Source: JACDAN01 sp963802375 (GTDB lineage Bacteria > Actinomycetota > Thermoleophilia > Gaiellales > Gaiellaceae). Taken from it: 64,000 bases of DNA. The translations under genes were made by a program, and so were the position numbers. Positions within the stretch are counted from its first letter, which is position 1; each line of letters begins with the position of its first letter. Location: NCBI GenBank assembly GCA_963802375.1, contig CAWDIJ010000010.1:372001-436000 (forward strand). The letters are read 5' to 3'. Shown here piece by piece: positions 55,919 through 63,457 of this stretch. The notes under the pieces were generated by a model. The model saw only the letters and a list, made by a program, of their open reading frames with translations, made no database searches and was not told where the DNA came from.

Positions 55919-56854
55919 TTAGTAGCCGTTGGCGTTCAGGTAGTTGATGAACTCGCGCTCGCTCGCGGTGAAGAAGTGGTGCACCTTGTCCGGCTTGCGG
56001 ACGAAGAAAAGGTATTTGACCTTCGCCGGACGCGCGGCCGCTTGCATCGAGGCGAGCCCTGGATTCGCGATCGGCGTCGGCGGCAGGCCCCTGTGGATCC
56101 GCGTGTTGTACGGCGTCGGGTCCGCGAGGTGTGATTCCCGCAGCGATTCCGTCCCAGGGACGCTGAGCCCATAGCGGATCGTCGCGTCGATCCCGAGCGT
56201 CATCCCGGCCTTGAGGCGGTTGTAGATCACGGCCGCGACGAGCGCGCGCTCCTCGGGCGCGATCACCTCCTTCTCCACCATCGAGGCGATGATCAGCACG
56301 TCGTACGGGGTCAGGTTCTTCGAGCGCGCGTAGCGGAGGTTGAGCCGCGCCCAGTTCCGCCGGAACGCGATCAGCTGCTTGTTCACGAGCTGCCGCGTCG
56401 TCGTCCTCGCGGTGAACTCGTAGGTCGCCGGGAACATGAAGCCCTCGAGGTGCGGCGGCCGGCCTTCCGTCAGGAACCGGCGCGGCACCCTGGACGAGCG
56501 CGCCGTCAGCGCTCGATACCGTTCTGGCGAGAGCCGGGGCTGGACGTCGCGCTTGTCCTCCGCGATCGTGTTGACCTCGCCGATCCGAGTCGCCATCTGC
56601 TCGCGCGTGAACCCCTCCGGGAAGATCACCCGCAGCGTCTTCGGCGGCGGGGCCACGGGCTGCGGCGGAGGAGCGGCCTCCTCGCCACCGCCTCCGAGGA
56701 TCGCCCAGGCGGAGCCGACCAGGATCGCCAGCACGCCGAAGACGAAGGCGAGCGCCAGCAGCCGGCGCAGGAGGATCCGGCCGCGCGAGGCCTTCGCTCG
56801 GTCGCGCCGCGGCGGGCGCGGCGGAGTGATCACGCTTGTCGGTTCTTCCACCAT
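55919..56854 (-). CDS. mltG: Endolytic murein transglycosylase MltG
   Basis: 311 residues. Short cytosolic basic segment, one membrane helix (LLALAFVFGVLAILVGSAWA), proline linker (APPPQPVAPPPK), LysM-like/YceG domain with RVIFPEGFTREQMATRIGEV, EGFMFPATYEF, DVLIIASMVEKEVIAPEER (catalytic Glu), AAVIYNRLKAGMTLGIDATI and HRGLPPTPIANPGLASMQAA. It cleaves nascent glycan strands near the membrane. The order mltG-ruvX-alaS is classical; it overlaps ruvX by 25 bp. A secreted paralogue is at 44225. Confidence 0.96.
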   Translation of the reverse strand: MVEEPTSVITPPRPPRRDRAKASRGRILLRRLLALAFVFGVLAILVGSAWAILGGGGEEAAPPPQPVAPPPKTLRVIFPEGFTREQMATRIGEVNTIAEDKRDVQPRLSPERYRALTARSSRVPRRFLTEGRPPHLEGFMFPATYEFTARTTTRQLVNKQLIAFRRNWARLNLRYARSKNLTPYDVLIIASMVEKEVIAPEERALVAAVIYNRLKAGMTLGIDATIRYGLSVPGTESLRESHLADPTPYNTRIHRGLPPTPIANPGLASMQAAARPAKVKYLFFVRKPDKVHHFFTASEREFINYLNANGY

Positions 56855-57216
56855 TCCAGGTAGCTCGTGAGCAGGTGCGCGGCCGCCCGGGCGTCATCGT
56901 CGCCTCCCGGCCCGGCCAGCGACGTCGTGAAGCGCTCGTCGAACGTCTCGACCGGTACGTCCAGCTCCCGCATCAGGTTTTCGACGAAACGTTCGGTCTC
57001 CTCCGCCTGGGCGCCGCGCTCGCCCCGCAAGGTCAGCGGCAATCCAACGACCACGCGCTCGGGCTCCTCCGCGCGGACGAGCTCCACGAGGCGCTGCATC
57101 CCGTCCTCTGTGGCAGCACGCTCGACGGTTCCGAGGGGCCGTGCGAGGGTCCCGGTGGGGTCGGAGACCGCGACGCCGGTTCGGGCCGACCCGAAGTCGA
57201 GCGCGAGCACCTTCAC
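56830..57216 (-). CDS. ruvX: RuvX/YqgF pre-16S rRNA processing nuclease
   Basis: 128 residues. RNase H-like fold: KVLALDFGSARTGVAVSDPT (first Asp), RVVVGLPLTLRGERGAQAEE, VPVETFDERFTTSLA (Glu/Asp), and ARAAAHLLTSYLEWW. It matures the 5' end of 16S rRNA. The GTG overlaps the alaS stop (GTGA). Confidence 0.95.
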   Translation of the reverse strand: MKVLALDFGSARTGVAVSDPTGTLARPLGTVERAATEDGMQRLVELVRAEEPERVVVGLPLTLRGERGAQAEETERFVENLMRELDVPVETFDERFTTSLAGPGGDDDARAAAHLLTSYLEWWKNRQA

Positions 57217-59720
57217 GCAGTGGCCGCGATCTCGCGCTTCGCGACCTCGTACGCCTCTGCGAGCCCTTCCGGGTCCCTGCCGCCGGCCTCGGCGAGCGTC
57301 GGCCGGCCGCCGCCTCCGCCGCCGATCTTCTCCGCCGCCTTGCGCGCAACCTGAACGGCGTCGAGGCCCTTTTCGACGAGCGCCGGGTCGAGGTTGACCA
57401 CGAGATAGGCGCGCCCGTCGTCGACCGATCCGAGCAGCACCGCGTCGGCCTTCTTCGACTGGCGGAGCTGGTCGGAGAGGTCCTTCAGCGCCGAGCCCTT
57501 CACGGCCTTGACCTCGGCGACCACGATCCCGTCGGACTCGTCCCTGATGACCACCTCCGAGTCGGCCTTCCCCTTCGGTCCCTTGGCGAGCTCCTTCTTC
57601 GTGCGCTCGAGCTCGGCACGCGTCTTGTCGAGCTCCTCCGACCGGGCCTTGAGCGCCGCCCAGGCCTCGCCGGCGGTGATCGCCTCGATCCTCCGCACGC
57701 CCGAGCCCACCGAGCCCTCCGAGAGGATCACGAACGGCCCGATCTCGGCCGTCGAGCGGACGTGCGTCCCGCCGCACAGCTCGCGCGAGTAGCCGTCGAC
57801 CTCCACGACCCGCACCTCGTCGCCGTACTTCTCGCCGAAGAGCATCATCGCGCCCAGGTTCCGCGCCTCATCGATCGGCGTCACGAACGTGCGGACCGCA
57901 AGGTTCTGAAAGGCCTTCTCGTTGACGGCGCGCTCGATCTCCTCACGCTCCTCCGGTGCGAGCGCCTTGTCGTGCTTGAAGTCGAAGCGGAGCTTGTCCG
58001 GCCGCACCGCTGATCCCGCCTGGACGACGTGGTCCCCGAGCGTGTCGCGGAGCGCCTTGTGGAGCAGATGCGTCGCAGTGTGGTTCGCCATCGTCGGGAA
58101 CCTGACACTCCACGGAACCGACGCCTTGACCCGGTCGCCGACGGCAAAGTTCTCGCCGCGGAAGGTGAGGACCTGGTCGTCGCCGACCCGCGTCGCCCGG
58201 ACCAGCTCGGCCCGGTCGCCGGTCTCCTCGTTCTCGATCCAGCCCTGGTCGGAGACCTGGCCGCCGCCCTCCGGATAGAACGGCGAGCGTTCGAGCTTCG
58301 CCTGGAAGGTGCCGTCGCCAAGCTCCTCGAGCGCCAGGATCGCAGTGAGGACGTCAGTTGCCTCGAAGCCGACGAACTCGGTCGGCGGCCCGCTCACGCG
58401 GATCTCGCCCTCGAACGCGGCCGCCGACCGCGACCGCTCGCGCTGCTCGGCCATCAGCCGCGTGAACTCCTCCTCGTCCACCGCGAGCCCGCGTTCCAGC
58501 GCCAGCTCGCGCGTGAGCTCGAGCGGGAAACCGTAGGTGTCGTGGAGCCGGAACGCGTCCTCGCCGGAGATGGCCCCATGTGCCGCGACCTCCTCGAAGA
58601 GGCCCATGCCGCGCTCGAGCGTCTGCGAGAAGCGCTCCTCCTCGGCGCGGATCGTCTCGGCGATGCGCCCGCGGTTCTCCTCGAGCTCCGGGTACCAGGA
58701 GGACATCTGGTCGGCGACGAGGCCCGAGATCCGCCAGAAGTCGGTCAGCCCGATGCCACGCGCCTGCTGGACCGCTCGCCGGATCACGCGCCGAAGAACG
58801 TATCCGCGCCCCTCGTTGGAAGGGAGCACGCCGTCGGCGACCAGGAACGTCATCCCTCGGCCGTGGTCGGCCATGATCCGGTGCGCCTTCGTCGCCTTCT
58901 CCGAGCTCCTCCAGGCGACGCCGCTCTCGGCTTCGATCCAGTCCATCAGCGCCTGGAAGCCGTCCGTCTCGTAGACCGAGATCACGTCCTGCTGAATCGC
59001 GGCCGTCCGCTCGAGCCCGAGGCCGGTGTCGATCACGGGCTTGGGAAGCGGCGTCAGGGTGCCGTCGGCGCCGAGGTCGAACTCCATGAAGACGAGGTTC
59101 CAGAACTCCAGGTACCGCTCGCACGAACATCCGGGGCCGCAGTCCGGCCGGCCGCACGAGAGCTCCGGCCCGCGGTCGTAGTACATCTCCGAACAAGGCC
59201 CGCACGGGCCCGTCTCCCCCGCCTGCCAGAAGTTCTCCGTGCGCGGGAGGCCAACGATCCGCTCGCGCGGCTGGCCGACCGACCCCCACGCCTTGATCGC
59301 AACCTCGTCCTCGCCGAGCCCGAGGCCCGGATCGCCGGCGAACACGCTCACCCAGAGCCGGTCGAAGTCGATCCGGAGGTGGTCGCGCATGAACTCCCAC
59401 GCGTGCTCGACGGCGCCTTCCTTGAAGTACTGCCCGACCGAGAAGTTGCCCATCATCTCGAAGAAGGAGAGGTGGTAGCCGTCGAGTCCGACCTCGTCGA
59501 TGTCGGTCGTGCGGAAGACCTTCTGGTAGGTCGTGAGCAGCGTCGCCGGCGGCTCCTTCTGGCCGAGGAAGTACGGCTTCAGCGGCTGCATCCCGGCGCT
59601 GATCAGGAGCGTGGAGGTGTCCTCGGGAGGCGGGATGAGCGGCGCCGACGGCAGCCGCAGATGGCCATTCTCCTCGAAGTAGCGCAGGAAGCCTTCACGG
59701 ATCTCGGCGGTCGTCCGCAT
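57213..59720 (-). CDS. alaS: Alanyl-tRNA synthetase
   Basis: 835 residues. Class II core (IREGFLRYFEENGHLRLPSA, DTSTLLISAGMQPLKPYFLG, SFFEMMGNFSVGQYFKEGAV), tRNA recognition, the editing domain with HTATHLLHKALRDTLGDHV and RELCGGTHVRSTAEIGPF (metal-binding His/Cys), and the C-Ala oligomerisation domain GGGGGGRPTLAEAGGRDPE. Four zinc-type cysteines in CGRPDCGPGCSCERY form a small knuckle. Start ATG 7 nt after TAGAAT, so leaderless. Head of the alaS-ruvX-mltG-aro operon. Confidence 0.98.
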   Translation of the reverse strand: MRTTAEIREGFLRYFEENGHLRLPSAPLIPPPEDTSTLLISAGMQPLKPYFLGQKEPPATLLTTYQKVFRTTDIDEVGLDGYHLSFFEMMGNFSVGQYFKEGAVEHAWEFMRDHLRIDFDRLWVSVFAGDPGLGLGEDEVAIKAWGSVGQPRERIVGLPRTENFWQAGETGPCGPCSEMYYDRGPELSCGRPDCGPGCSCERYLEFWNLVFMEFDLGADGTLTPLPKPVIDTGLGLERTAAIQQDVISVYETDGFQALMDWIEAESGVAWRSSEKATKAHRIMADHGRGMTFLVADGVLPSNEGRGYVLRRVIRRAVQQARGIGLTDFWRISGLVADQMSSWYPELEENRGRIAETIRAEEERFSQTLERGMGLFEEVAAHGAISGEDAFRLHDTYGFPLELTRELALERGLAVDEEEFTRLMAEQRERSRSAAAFEGEIRVSGPPTEFVGFEATDVLTAILALEELGDGTFQAKLERSPFYPEGGGQVSDQGWIENEETGDRAELVRATRVGDDQVLTFRGENFAVGDRVKASVPWSVRFPTMANHTATHLLHKALRDTLGDHVVQAGSAVRPDKLRFDFKHDKALAPEEREEIERAVNEKAFQNLAVRTFVTPIDEARNLGAMMLFGEKYGDEVRVVEVDGYSRELCGGTHVRSTAEIGPFVILSEGSVGSGVRRIEAITAGEAWAALKARSEELDKTRAELERTKKELAKGPKGKADSEVVIRDESDGIVVAEVKAVKGSALKDLSDQLRQSKKADAVLLGSVDDGRAYLVVNLDPALVEKGLDAVQVARKAAEKIGGGGGGRPTLAEAGGRDPEGLAEAYEVAKREIAATA

Positions 59721-59727
59721 GGGTTCG

Positions 59728-59733
59728 ATTCTA
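59728..59733 (-). promoter_or_regulatory. Leaderless-type -10 box of alaS
   Basis: TAGAAT (near consensus) on the minus strand, 7 nt before the ATG. The 140-bp gap behind it, up to the sigma-factor gene, holds no other recognisable feature and no T-box. Confidence 0.7.
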
Positions 59734-59862
59734 GGTGTCGCGTTGCGGTTGCCCCTGCGCGCTTTCGGCGCACTTCCGGCACAGACAGGCGCGTCGGAGC
59801 TGGTTACGATCGAATCGGGGAGGAGGTTGGAGGCCCCCGAGGCGGATCAGCGGGGCGCCAGG

Positions 59863-60612
59863 CTAGGCGACTGAGGGCTCCTCGGCGATCTCTTCGCGGA
59901 TCTTCTCGAGCGATCGCCTGATCAGCCGCGAGACGTGCATCTGCGAGATGCCGACCTCGGAAGCGATCTGCGACTGGGTCAGGCCGCTGAAAAACCGCAG
60001 ATGCAAGATCTTTCGCTCGCGTTCGTCGAGCACCTGGAACCCGGGAGCGAGCACGGCGCGATCCTCGGCGACCTCGTACTCGTGCTCGATCGTCCCGAGG
60101 GACTCGAGGGGGTCGAGCTCGCCGTCCTCGTCGGTGCCGCCTCCGCTGGAGAGCGACACCGAGGTGTATGCGCGGCCACTCTCGAGTGCCTCGAGCACCT
60201 GCTCCTCCTCGACGCCGGCGGCCTTCGCAAGCTCCGGGATCGTCGGCGAGCGCCCGAGCTGCACGGTCAGCTGCTCGATCAGCTTCGAGACCTTGACGTT
60301 CAGCTCCTGGAGCCCTCGCGGCACCCGCACCGACCAGCCCTTGTCGCGGAAGTGCCGCTTGATCTCGCCGATGATGTTCGGCGTCGCGTAGGTCGTCAAC
60401 TCGACGCCGCGCTCGAGGTCGAACCGGTCGATCGCCTTGATCAGCCCGATGGCGCCGATCTGGACAAGGTCGTCGAGCTGCTCGCCGCGGTACGCGTAGC
60501 GCCGCGCAAGCGACCGGACGAGCGACATGTACCGCTCGATCAGCTCCTCACGGGCGGCGAGATCGCCGTCCTCGTGGTAACGCCGAAGGAGGAGCTTGTC
60601 GTCGGCGGCCAT
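59863..60612 (-). CDS. SigB/SigF-family RNA polymerase sigma factor
   Basis: 249 residues with regions 2, 3 and 4: AREELIERYMSLVRSLARRY, DLVQIGAIGLIKAIDRFDLE and ERGVELTTYATPNIIGEIKR (2.4), RDKGWSVRVPRGLQELNVKV (3), PTIPELAKAAGVEEEQVLEA, and VLDERERKILHLRFFSGLTQ SQIASEVGISQMHVSRLIRR (4). This is the stress/sporulation group of group 3 sigma factors. The ATG follows 2 bp after the stop of an RsbW-like gene, so the pair is one operon and probably a sigma/anti-sigma module. Confidence 0.95.
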   Translation of the reverse strand: MAADDKLLLRRYHEDGDLAAREELIERYMSLVRSLARRYAYRGEQLDDLVQIGAIGLIKAIDRFDLERGVELTTYATPNIIGEIKRHFRDKGWSVRVPRGLQELNVKVSKLIEQLTVQLGRSPTIPELAKAAGVEEEQVLEALESGRAYTSVSLSSGGGTDEDGELDPLESLGTIEHEYEVAEDRAVLAPGFQVLDERERKILHLRFFSGLTQSQIASEVGISQMHVSRLIRRSLEKIREEIAEEPSVA

Positions 60613-60614
60613 CG

Positions 60615-61001
60615 CTAGCTGGATTTATGGGTCGTGGTCTGCTTCTGGAGCTCGATCCAGGTGCCGCCGTCGCGCTCCTCGAGCCTGTAGCCGTCGACCA
60701 CCGCGTCGAGAAGCCGCCGGATCGAGAGAGCGTCGTCGGGCTCCCGCTCGAAATCTGACTTCAGCTCCCGCCCGAACGGTCCGAGCTCGGCCGCGAGGCT
60801 TCCGTCGAGGACGCGAAGGGTCAGCGTGATCTCCTCCGCGGCGTCGCGCCGGTCGAGCAGGCCGTCAAGGGCGAGCTCCAAGTCCTCGAGGTGGTCGACG
60901 GTGATGTCCAGGCGCGCGGCGACGCCGCCCAGCACCAGGTGAGCGACGCCGTAGTACGGCCGCTTGCGCGGCATGGTAAGCCTGATCTCGTCGGTGCTCA
61001 T
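60615..61001 (-). CDS. RsbW/SpoIIAB-like anti-sigma factor, degenerate ATP site
   Basis: 128 residues. The alpha/beta layout fits a GHKL anti-sigma domain (YYGVAHLVLGGVAARLDITV, DHLEDLELALDGLLDRRDAA, ITLTLRVLDGSLAAELGPFG, FEREPDDALSIRRLLDAVVD). In RsbW an N-box Asn and a DxGxG loop bind ATP; here those places read LDGLLDRRD and LGPFGRE, so ATP binding or kinase activity is doubtful. The pairing with the downstream sigma factor supports an anti-sigma role. Confidence 0.75.
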   Translation of the reverse strand: MSTDEIRLTMPRKRPYYGVAHLVLGGVAARLDITVDHLEDLELALDGLLDRRDAAEEITLTLRVLDGSLAAELGPFGRELKSDFEREPDDALSIRRLLDAVVDGYRLEERDGGTWIELQKQTTTHKSS

Positions 61002-61059
61002 GGGTTGTGCGGAACCCCTTCTCCTCGCCACGCACGCGGCACCCTAGCCGTCACGCCCA

Positions 61060-62316
61060 TCAGGTGCGGGACGATACGACCCGGCCGGCGCCGACGACGA
61101 CATCGCCGTCGTAGAGCACCGCGGCCTGGCCGGCTGCGACGCCGTATGCGGGCTCGTCGAGCACCGCCTCGAAGCCTCGCGCCCTCCCCTGCACACGACC
61201 CGAGACGGCCGGCGACCGGTAGCGGAGCTTGACGTCCACGCGGTCCGCGTCGGCGAAGAGGCGGCCGTCCGCCCGCACCCGCTTGCGGGCCAGCGACTCA
61301 CGCGGGCCGACGACGACCGCGTTCCGGTGCGGCACGGTCCGGAGGGCGTAGACCGGCGACCCGGCCGCGACACCGAGCCCCTTCCGCTGGCCCGGCGTGA
61401 ACCGCCAGAAGCCGCCGTGGCTGCCGAGGACCTCCCCCGCCTCGTCCTCCACGACACCCTCGTCCGCCGCGAAGCCGTGGCGGGCAAGAAACGAGCGGTA
61501 GTCGTCGCCGCCCAGGAAGCACGCCTCCTGGCTCTCCGGCCGGCGAGCAGCGGCAAGGCCGGCGCGCTCGGCCTCCGCCCGCGTCTCCTCCTTGGCCTGC
61601 TCACCGAGAGGGAACGAGATGCGGTCGAGGACGCGGGGATCGAGCCTGGCGAGCATGTAGGACTGATCCTTCTCGGGGTCCGCGCCACGGGCGAGAAGAA
61701 GACGACCCTGATACTCGACGATGCGCGCGTAGTGGCCGGTTGCCAGGCGGGGAGCGCCCGCACGGCGCGCGAACTGTAGGAGCCGTCCGAAGCGGAAGAA
61801 GCCGTTGCAGCTGATGCACGGGTTCGGCGTCTCGCCCCGCCGGTAGCCGCGTACGAACGGCTCGACGATCGCGTGCAGGAACTCCTCTCGCGCGTCGATG
61901 GTGACGTGTGGGATCCCTAGTTCGTGGCAGGTGGCCCGAGCGGCGATCACAGCCGCCGGCGAGCAGCACGCACGCTCGACGTCGCTCCCCTCCGGGTCGA
62001 TCCAGAGCCGCAGCGTCACTCCGACCGCCTTCGGTCCGGCGCGGAGCAGCGCCACCGCGCTGTCGACGCCGCCGCTCATCGCGACCGCGACCCGCTCCGG
62101 GTCGCGGCGCGCCCGGAAGATCGGCCCGATCGCGGAGGCGAGCGCGTCCGCGGTGAGCTCGTCGCCGCCGACGGCGGCCGCCTCGAGCAGCGTCAGCCCC
62201 TCGAGCGGCCGGTCGAGCCCCTCGGCGTCCGCCGAGACGATCCGGTCGCGGTCGACGGAGAGCCGGACGAGGCGCCACTCGCCGTCCCTGGACGAATCTC
62301 CGACGACTTCGATCAT
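61060..62316 (-). CDS. mnmA: tRNA 2-thiouridylase MnmA with N-terminal extension
   Basis: 418 residues from the ATG 6 nt after TACGGT. Residues about 75-418 are MnmA: ATP-pyrophosphatase P-loop VAVAMSGGVDSAVALL, NPCISCNGFFRFGRLLQFAR (first catalytic Cys), TGHYARIVEYQGRLLLARGA, DPEKDQSYMLARL, SQEACFLGGDDYRSFL (second Cys) and GFWRFTPGQRKGLGVA. It 2-thiolates U34 of Lys/Glu/Gln tRNAs. The first ~72 residues (VRLSVDRDRIVSADAEGLDR, LTLLEAAAVGGDELTADALA) are additional and resemble a degenerate NifU-type scaffold without its cysteines; that likeness is weak. Confidence 0.95.
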   Translation of the reverse strand: MIEVVGDSSRDGEWRLVRLSVDRDRIVSADAEGLDRPLEGLTLLEAAAVGGDELTADALASAIGPIFRARRDPERVAVAMSGGVDSAVALLRAGPKAVGVTLRLWIDPEGSDVERACCSPAAVIAARATCHELGIPHVTIDAREEFLHAIVEPFVRGYRRGETPNPCISCNGFFRFGRLLQFARRAGAPRLATGHYARIVEYQGRLLLARGADPEKDQSYMLARLDPRVLDRISFPLGEQAKEETRAEAERAGLAAARRPESQEACFLGGDDYRSFLARHGFAADEGVVEDEAGEVLGSHGGFWRFTPGQRKGLGVAAGSPVYALRTVPHRNAVVVGPRESLARKRVRADGRLFADADRVDVKLRYRSPAVSGRVQGRARGFEAVLDEPAYGVAAGQAAVLYDGDVVVGAGRVVSSRT

Positions 62317-62322
62317 CGAGCC

Positions 62323-62328
62323 ACCGTA
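62323..62328 (-). promoter_or_regulatory. Leaderless-type -10 box of mnmA
   Basis: TACGGT on the minus strand, 6 nt before the ATG, just downstream of the terminator of the putative 6S RNA, so mnmA need not depend on that transcript. Confidence 0.55.
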
Positions 62329-62340
62329 GCTGAGGAAAGA

Positions 62341-62367
62341 GATGGGCCCGCTTCCCGCAGGCCCATC
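62341..62367 (-). terminator. Intrinsic terminator of the putative 6S RNA
   Basis: GATGGGCC and GGCCCATC form an 8-bp stem (with an 11-nt loop) followed on the minus strand by TCTTTCC. It lies directly 3' of the RNA's closing stem and before the mnmA promoter. Confidence 0.75.
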
Positions 62368-62370
62368 CGA

Positions 62371-62536
62371 GAAAAGTGCCCCACCCTGCCGGTGATGCCT
62401 CGCGCAGTGCGAACCTGGACTAGCCAGGTGGGTGCCGAGCCGAACCGGCTTCTGAGGGCCGGCGCGGACCCGAGCTCCCTTCACGTGTCTGTTGGTTCAC
62501 GTTTGTACGCGAGGCCACGTACAGGGTCGAGCACCT
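62371..62536 (-). ncRNA. ssrS: Probable 6S RNA (SsrS)
   Basis: The minus strand folds into one long rod with a central bubble, as 6S RNA does. Closing stem: GTGCTC-ACCCTG with CAGGGT-GGGCAC; next GTG-CCTCGCG with CGCGAGG-CAC; then GTGAACC with GGTTC-CAC. A large internal loop follows, whose 3' side holds the short hairpin CCTGG-CTAGT-CCAGG, and the apical arm pairs GGGT-CCG-GCCGG with CCGG-CGG-ACCC. Length is about 165 nt plus terminator. In Firmicutes 6S-1 also lies between aspS and mnmA. 6S RNA mimics an open promoter and sequesters sigma-70 holoenzyme. Confidence 0.8.
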
Positions 62537-62560
62537 CCCACTGTAGAGCACCTCGCCGGT

Positions 62561-62989
62561 TCAGGCGGGGCTTGCGAAGCGCCAGCGGATCGTCGCCCGG
62601 TTGGCGACGTCGAGCTCCTCCGCGAGTGCGTCGGTCAACCCGAACTGGACGCCTCCCGGAGTCGCGTCGCGCGCAACGACCTGGGTCAGAACCACCTTGC
62701 CGCCGTGCCCGAGGTAGATCTTGGCGCCGCACGGAAGCACAGGGTGCGCGAACCCCATCGTCGAGCGCTCGACGAGGTGACCGCAGGAGGTAGGGCGTCC
62801 GTAGAACCGCCTGCGCTCCCGACCCGCCATCGCCTCGTGCCAGCCGCCGCCGGGCGGTGCGACGGCCTCCGGGAGATTCTCTGCACTCCCCGAGTCGCCG
62901 AGGCGGTCGGCCAGGCTGAACGCGATCACGCCGCCGAGGAGCGCCACGGCCGCGAGCAGCACTGCCCGCTGGGCGAACGCGGGGCTCAC
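62561..62989 (-). CDS. RlpA-like double-psi beta-barrel protein, membrane-anchored
   Basis: 142 residues. N-terminal membrane helix/signal anchor (AVLLAAVALLGGVIAFSLA), then a DPBB-like domain: YGRPTSCGHLVERSTMGFAH (with the TSCG turn), PVLPCGAKIYLGHGGKVVLT, QVVARDATPGGVQFGLTDAL, AEELDVANRATIRWRF. In RlpA this domain binds or cleaves glycan; the usual catalytic Asp (DRGP) reads RDAT here, so an enzyme role is uncertain. GTG start; ends 25 bp before the putative 6S RNA. Confidence 0.75.
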   Translation of the reverse strand: MSPAFAQRAVLLAAVALLGGVIAFSLADRLGDSGSAENLPEAVAPPGGGWHEAMAGRERRRFYGRPTSCGHLVERSTMGFAHPVLPCGAKIYLGHGGKVVLTQVVARDATPGGVQFGLTDALAEELDVANRATIRWRFASPA

Positions 62990-63066
62990 GGCGCGGCCGC
63001 CGCGAGAGCGAAGTACGCCGCTCCGAGGGCGAAGCGGACGAGGGCCGAGTGCAGAAGGCGCAGCGC

Positions 63067-63360
63067 CTAGCCCCCCTCGGCTTCACGTCGCGACTCGACC
63101 GCGGCCGCGACCGGCTCGGGGTCGGTCACCTCGTCGGGCTCCCCGGCCGGCTCCTCCACTGCCGTCCGGTTTTGGACTGACTCCGGAAAGCGTGGCCTCT
63201 CTGCCCAGACGGCGAGCTCGAACAGGCAGACGAGCAGCCAGGCAACGGCCATGACGACGACGATCGCCGTCGCGCTGAGCTCGGCGAACCCGGCTCCGAT
63301 CGCAACCGCGATCAGAAAGACGGTTTCGAGCGCAAACCGCAGCCCAAATCCTCCCTGCAC
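63067..63360 (-). CDS. Small membrane protein (97 aa)
   Basis: Two adjacent membrane helices (FALETVFLIAVAIGAGFAEL and TAIVVVMAVAWLLVCLFELA) followed by a Pro/Glu-rich cytosolic tail (VEEPAGEPDEVTDPEPVAAA). This resembles small actinobacterial membrane proteins of unknown function. It sits between the aspS end and the RlpA-like gene, all on the same strand. ATG preceded by a GAACAGT sequence without clear ribosome-binding site. Confidence 0.7.
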   Translation of the reverse strand: MQGGFGLRFALETVFLIAVAIGAGFAELSATAIVVVMAVAWLLVCLFELAVWAERPRFPESVQNRTAVEEPAGEPDEVTDPEPVAAAVESRREAEGG

Positions 63361-63457
63361 TGTTCCGAAAGGCTACTGCGGCGTGAGGCGGTCTTCGTCT
63401 TCGTCCTGCTGAGCGGGCTCGGGAGACGATTCCGGCTCCGGTGCTGCGGCTTCGCCC

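Noticed and set aside
59721..59862. T-box or other tRNA-sensing leader upstream of alaS
   Set aside because: The alaS -10 box is only 7 nt from the ATG, leaving no leader; no T-box sequence is visible.
62371..62560. Riboswitch or attenuator of mnmA
   Set aside because: The element ends in its own terminator and mnmA has a -10 box right after it; the rod-like fold with a central bubble fits 6S RNA better.
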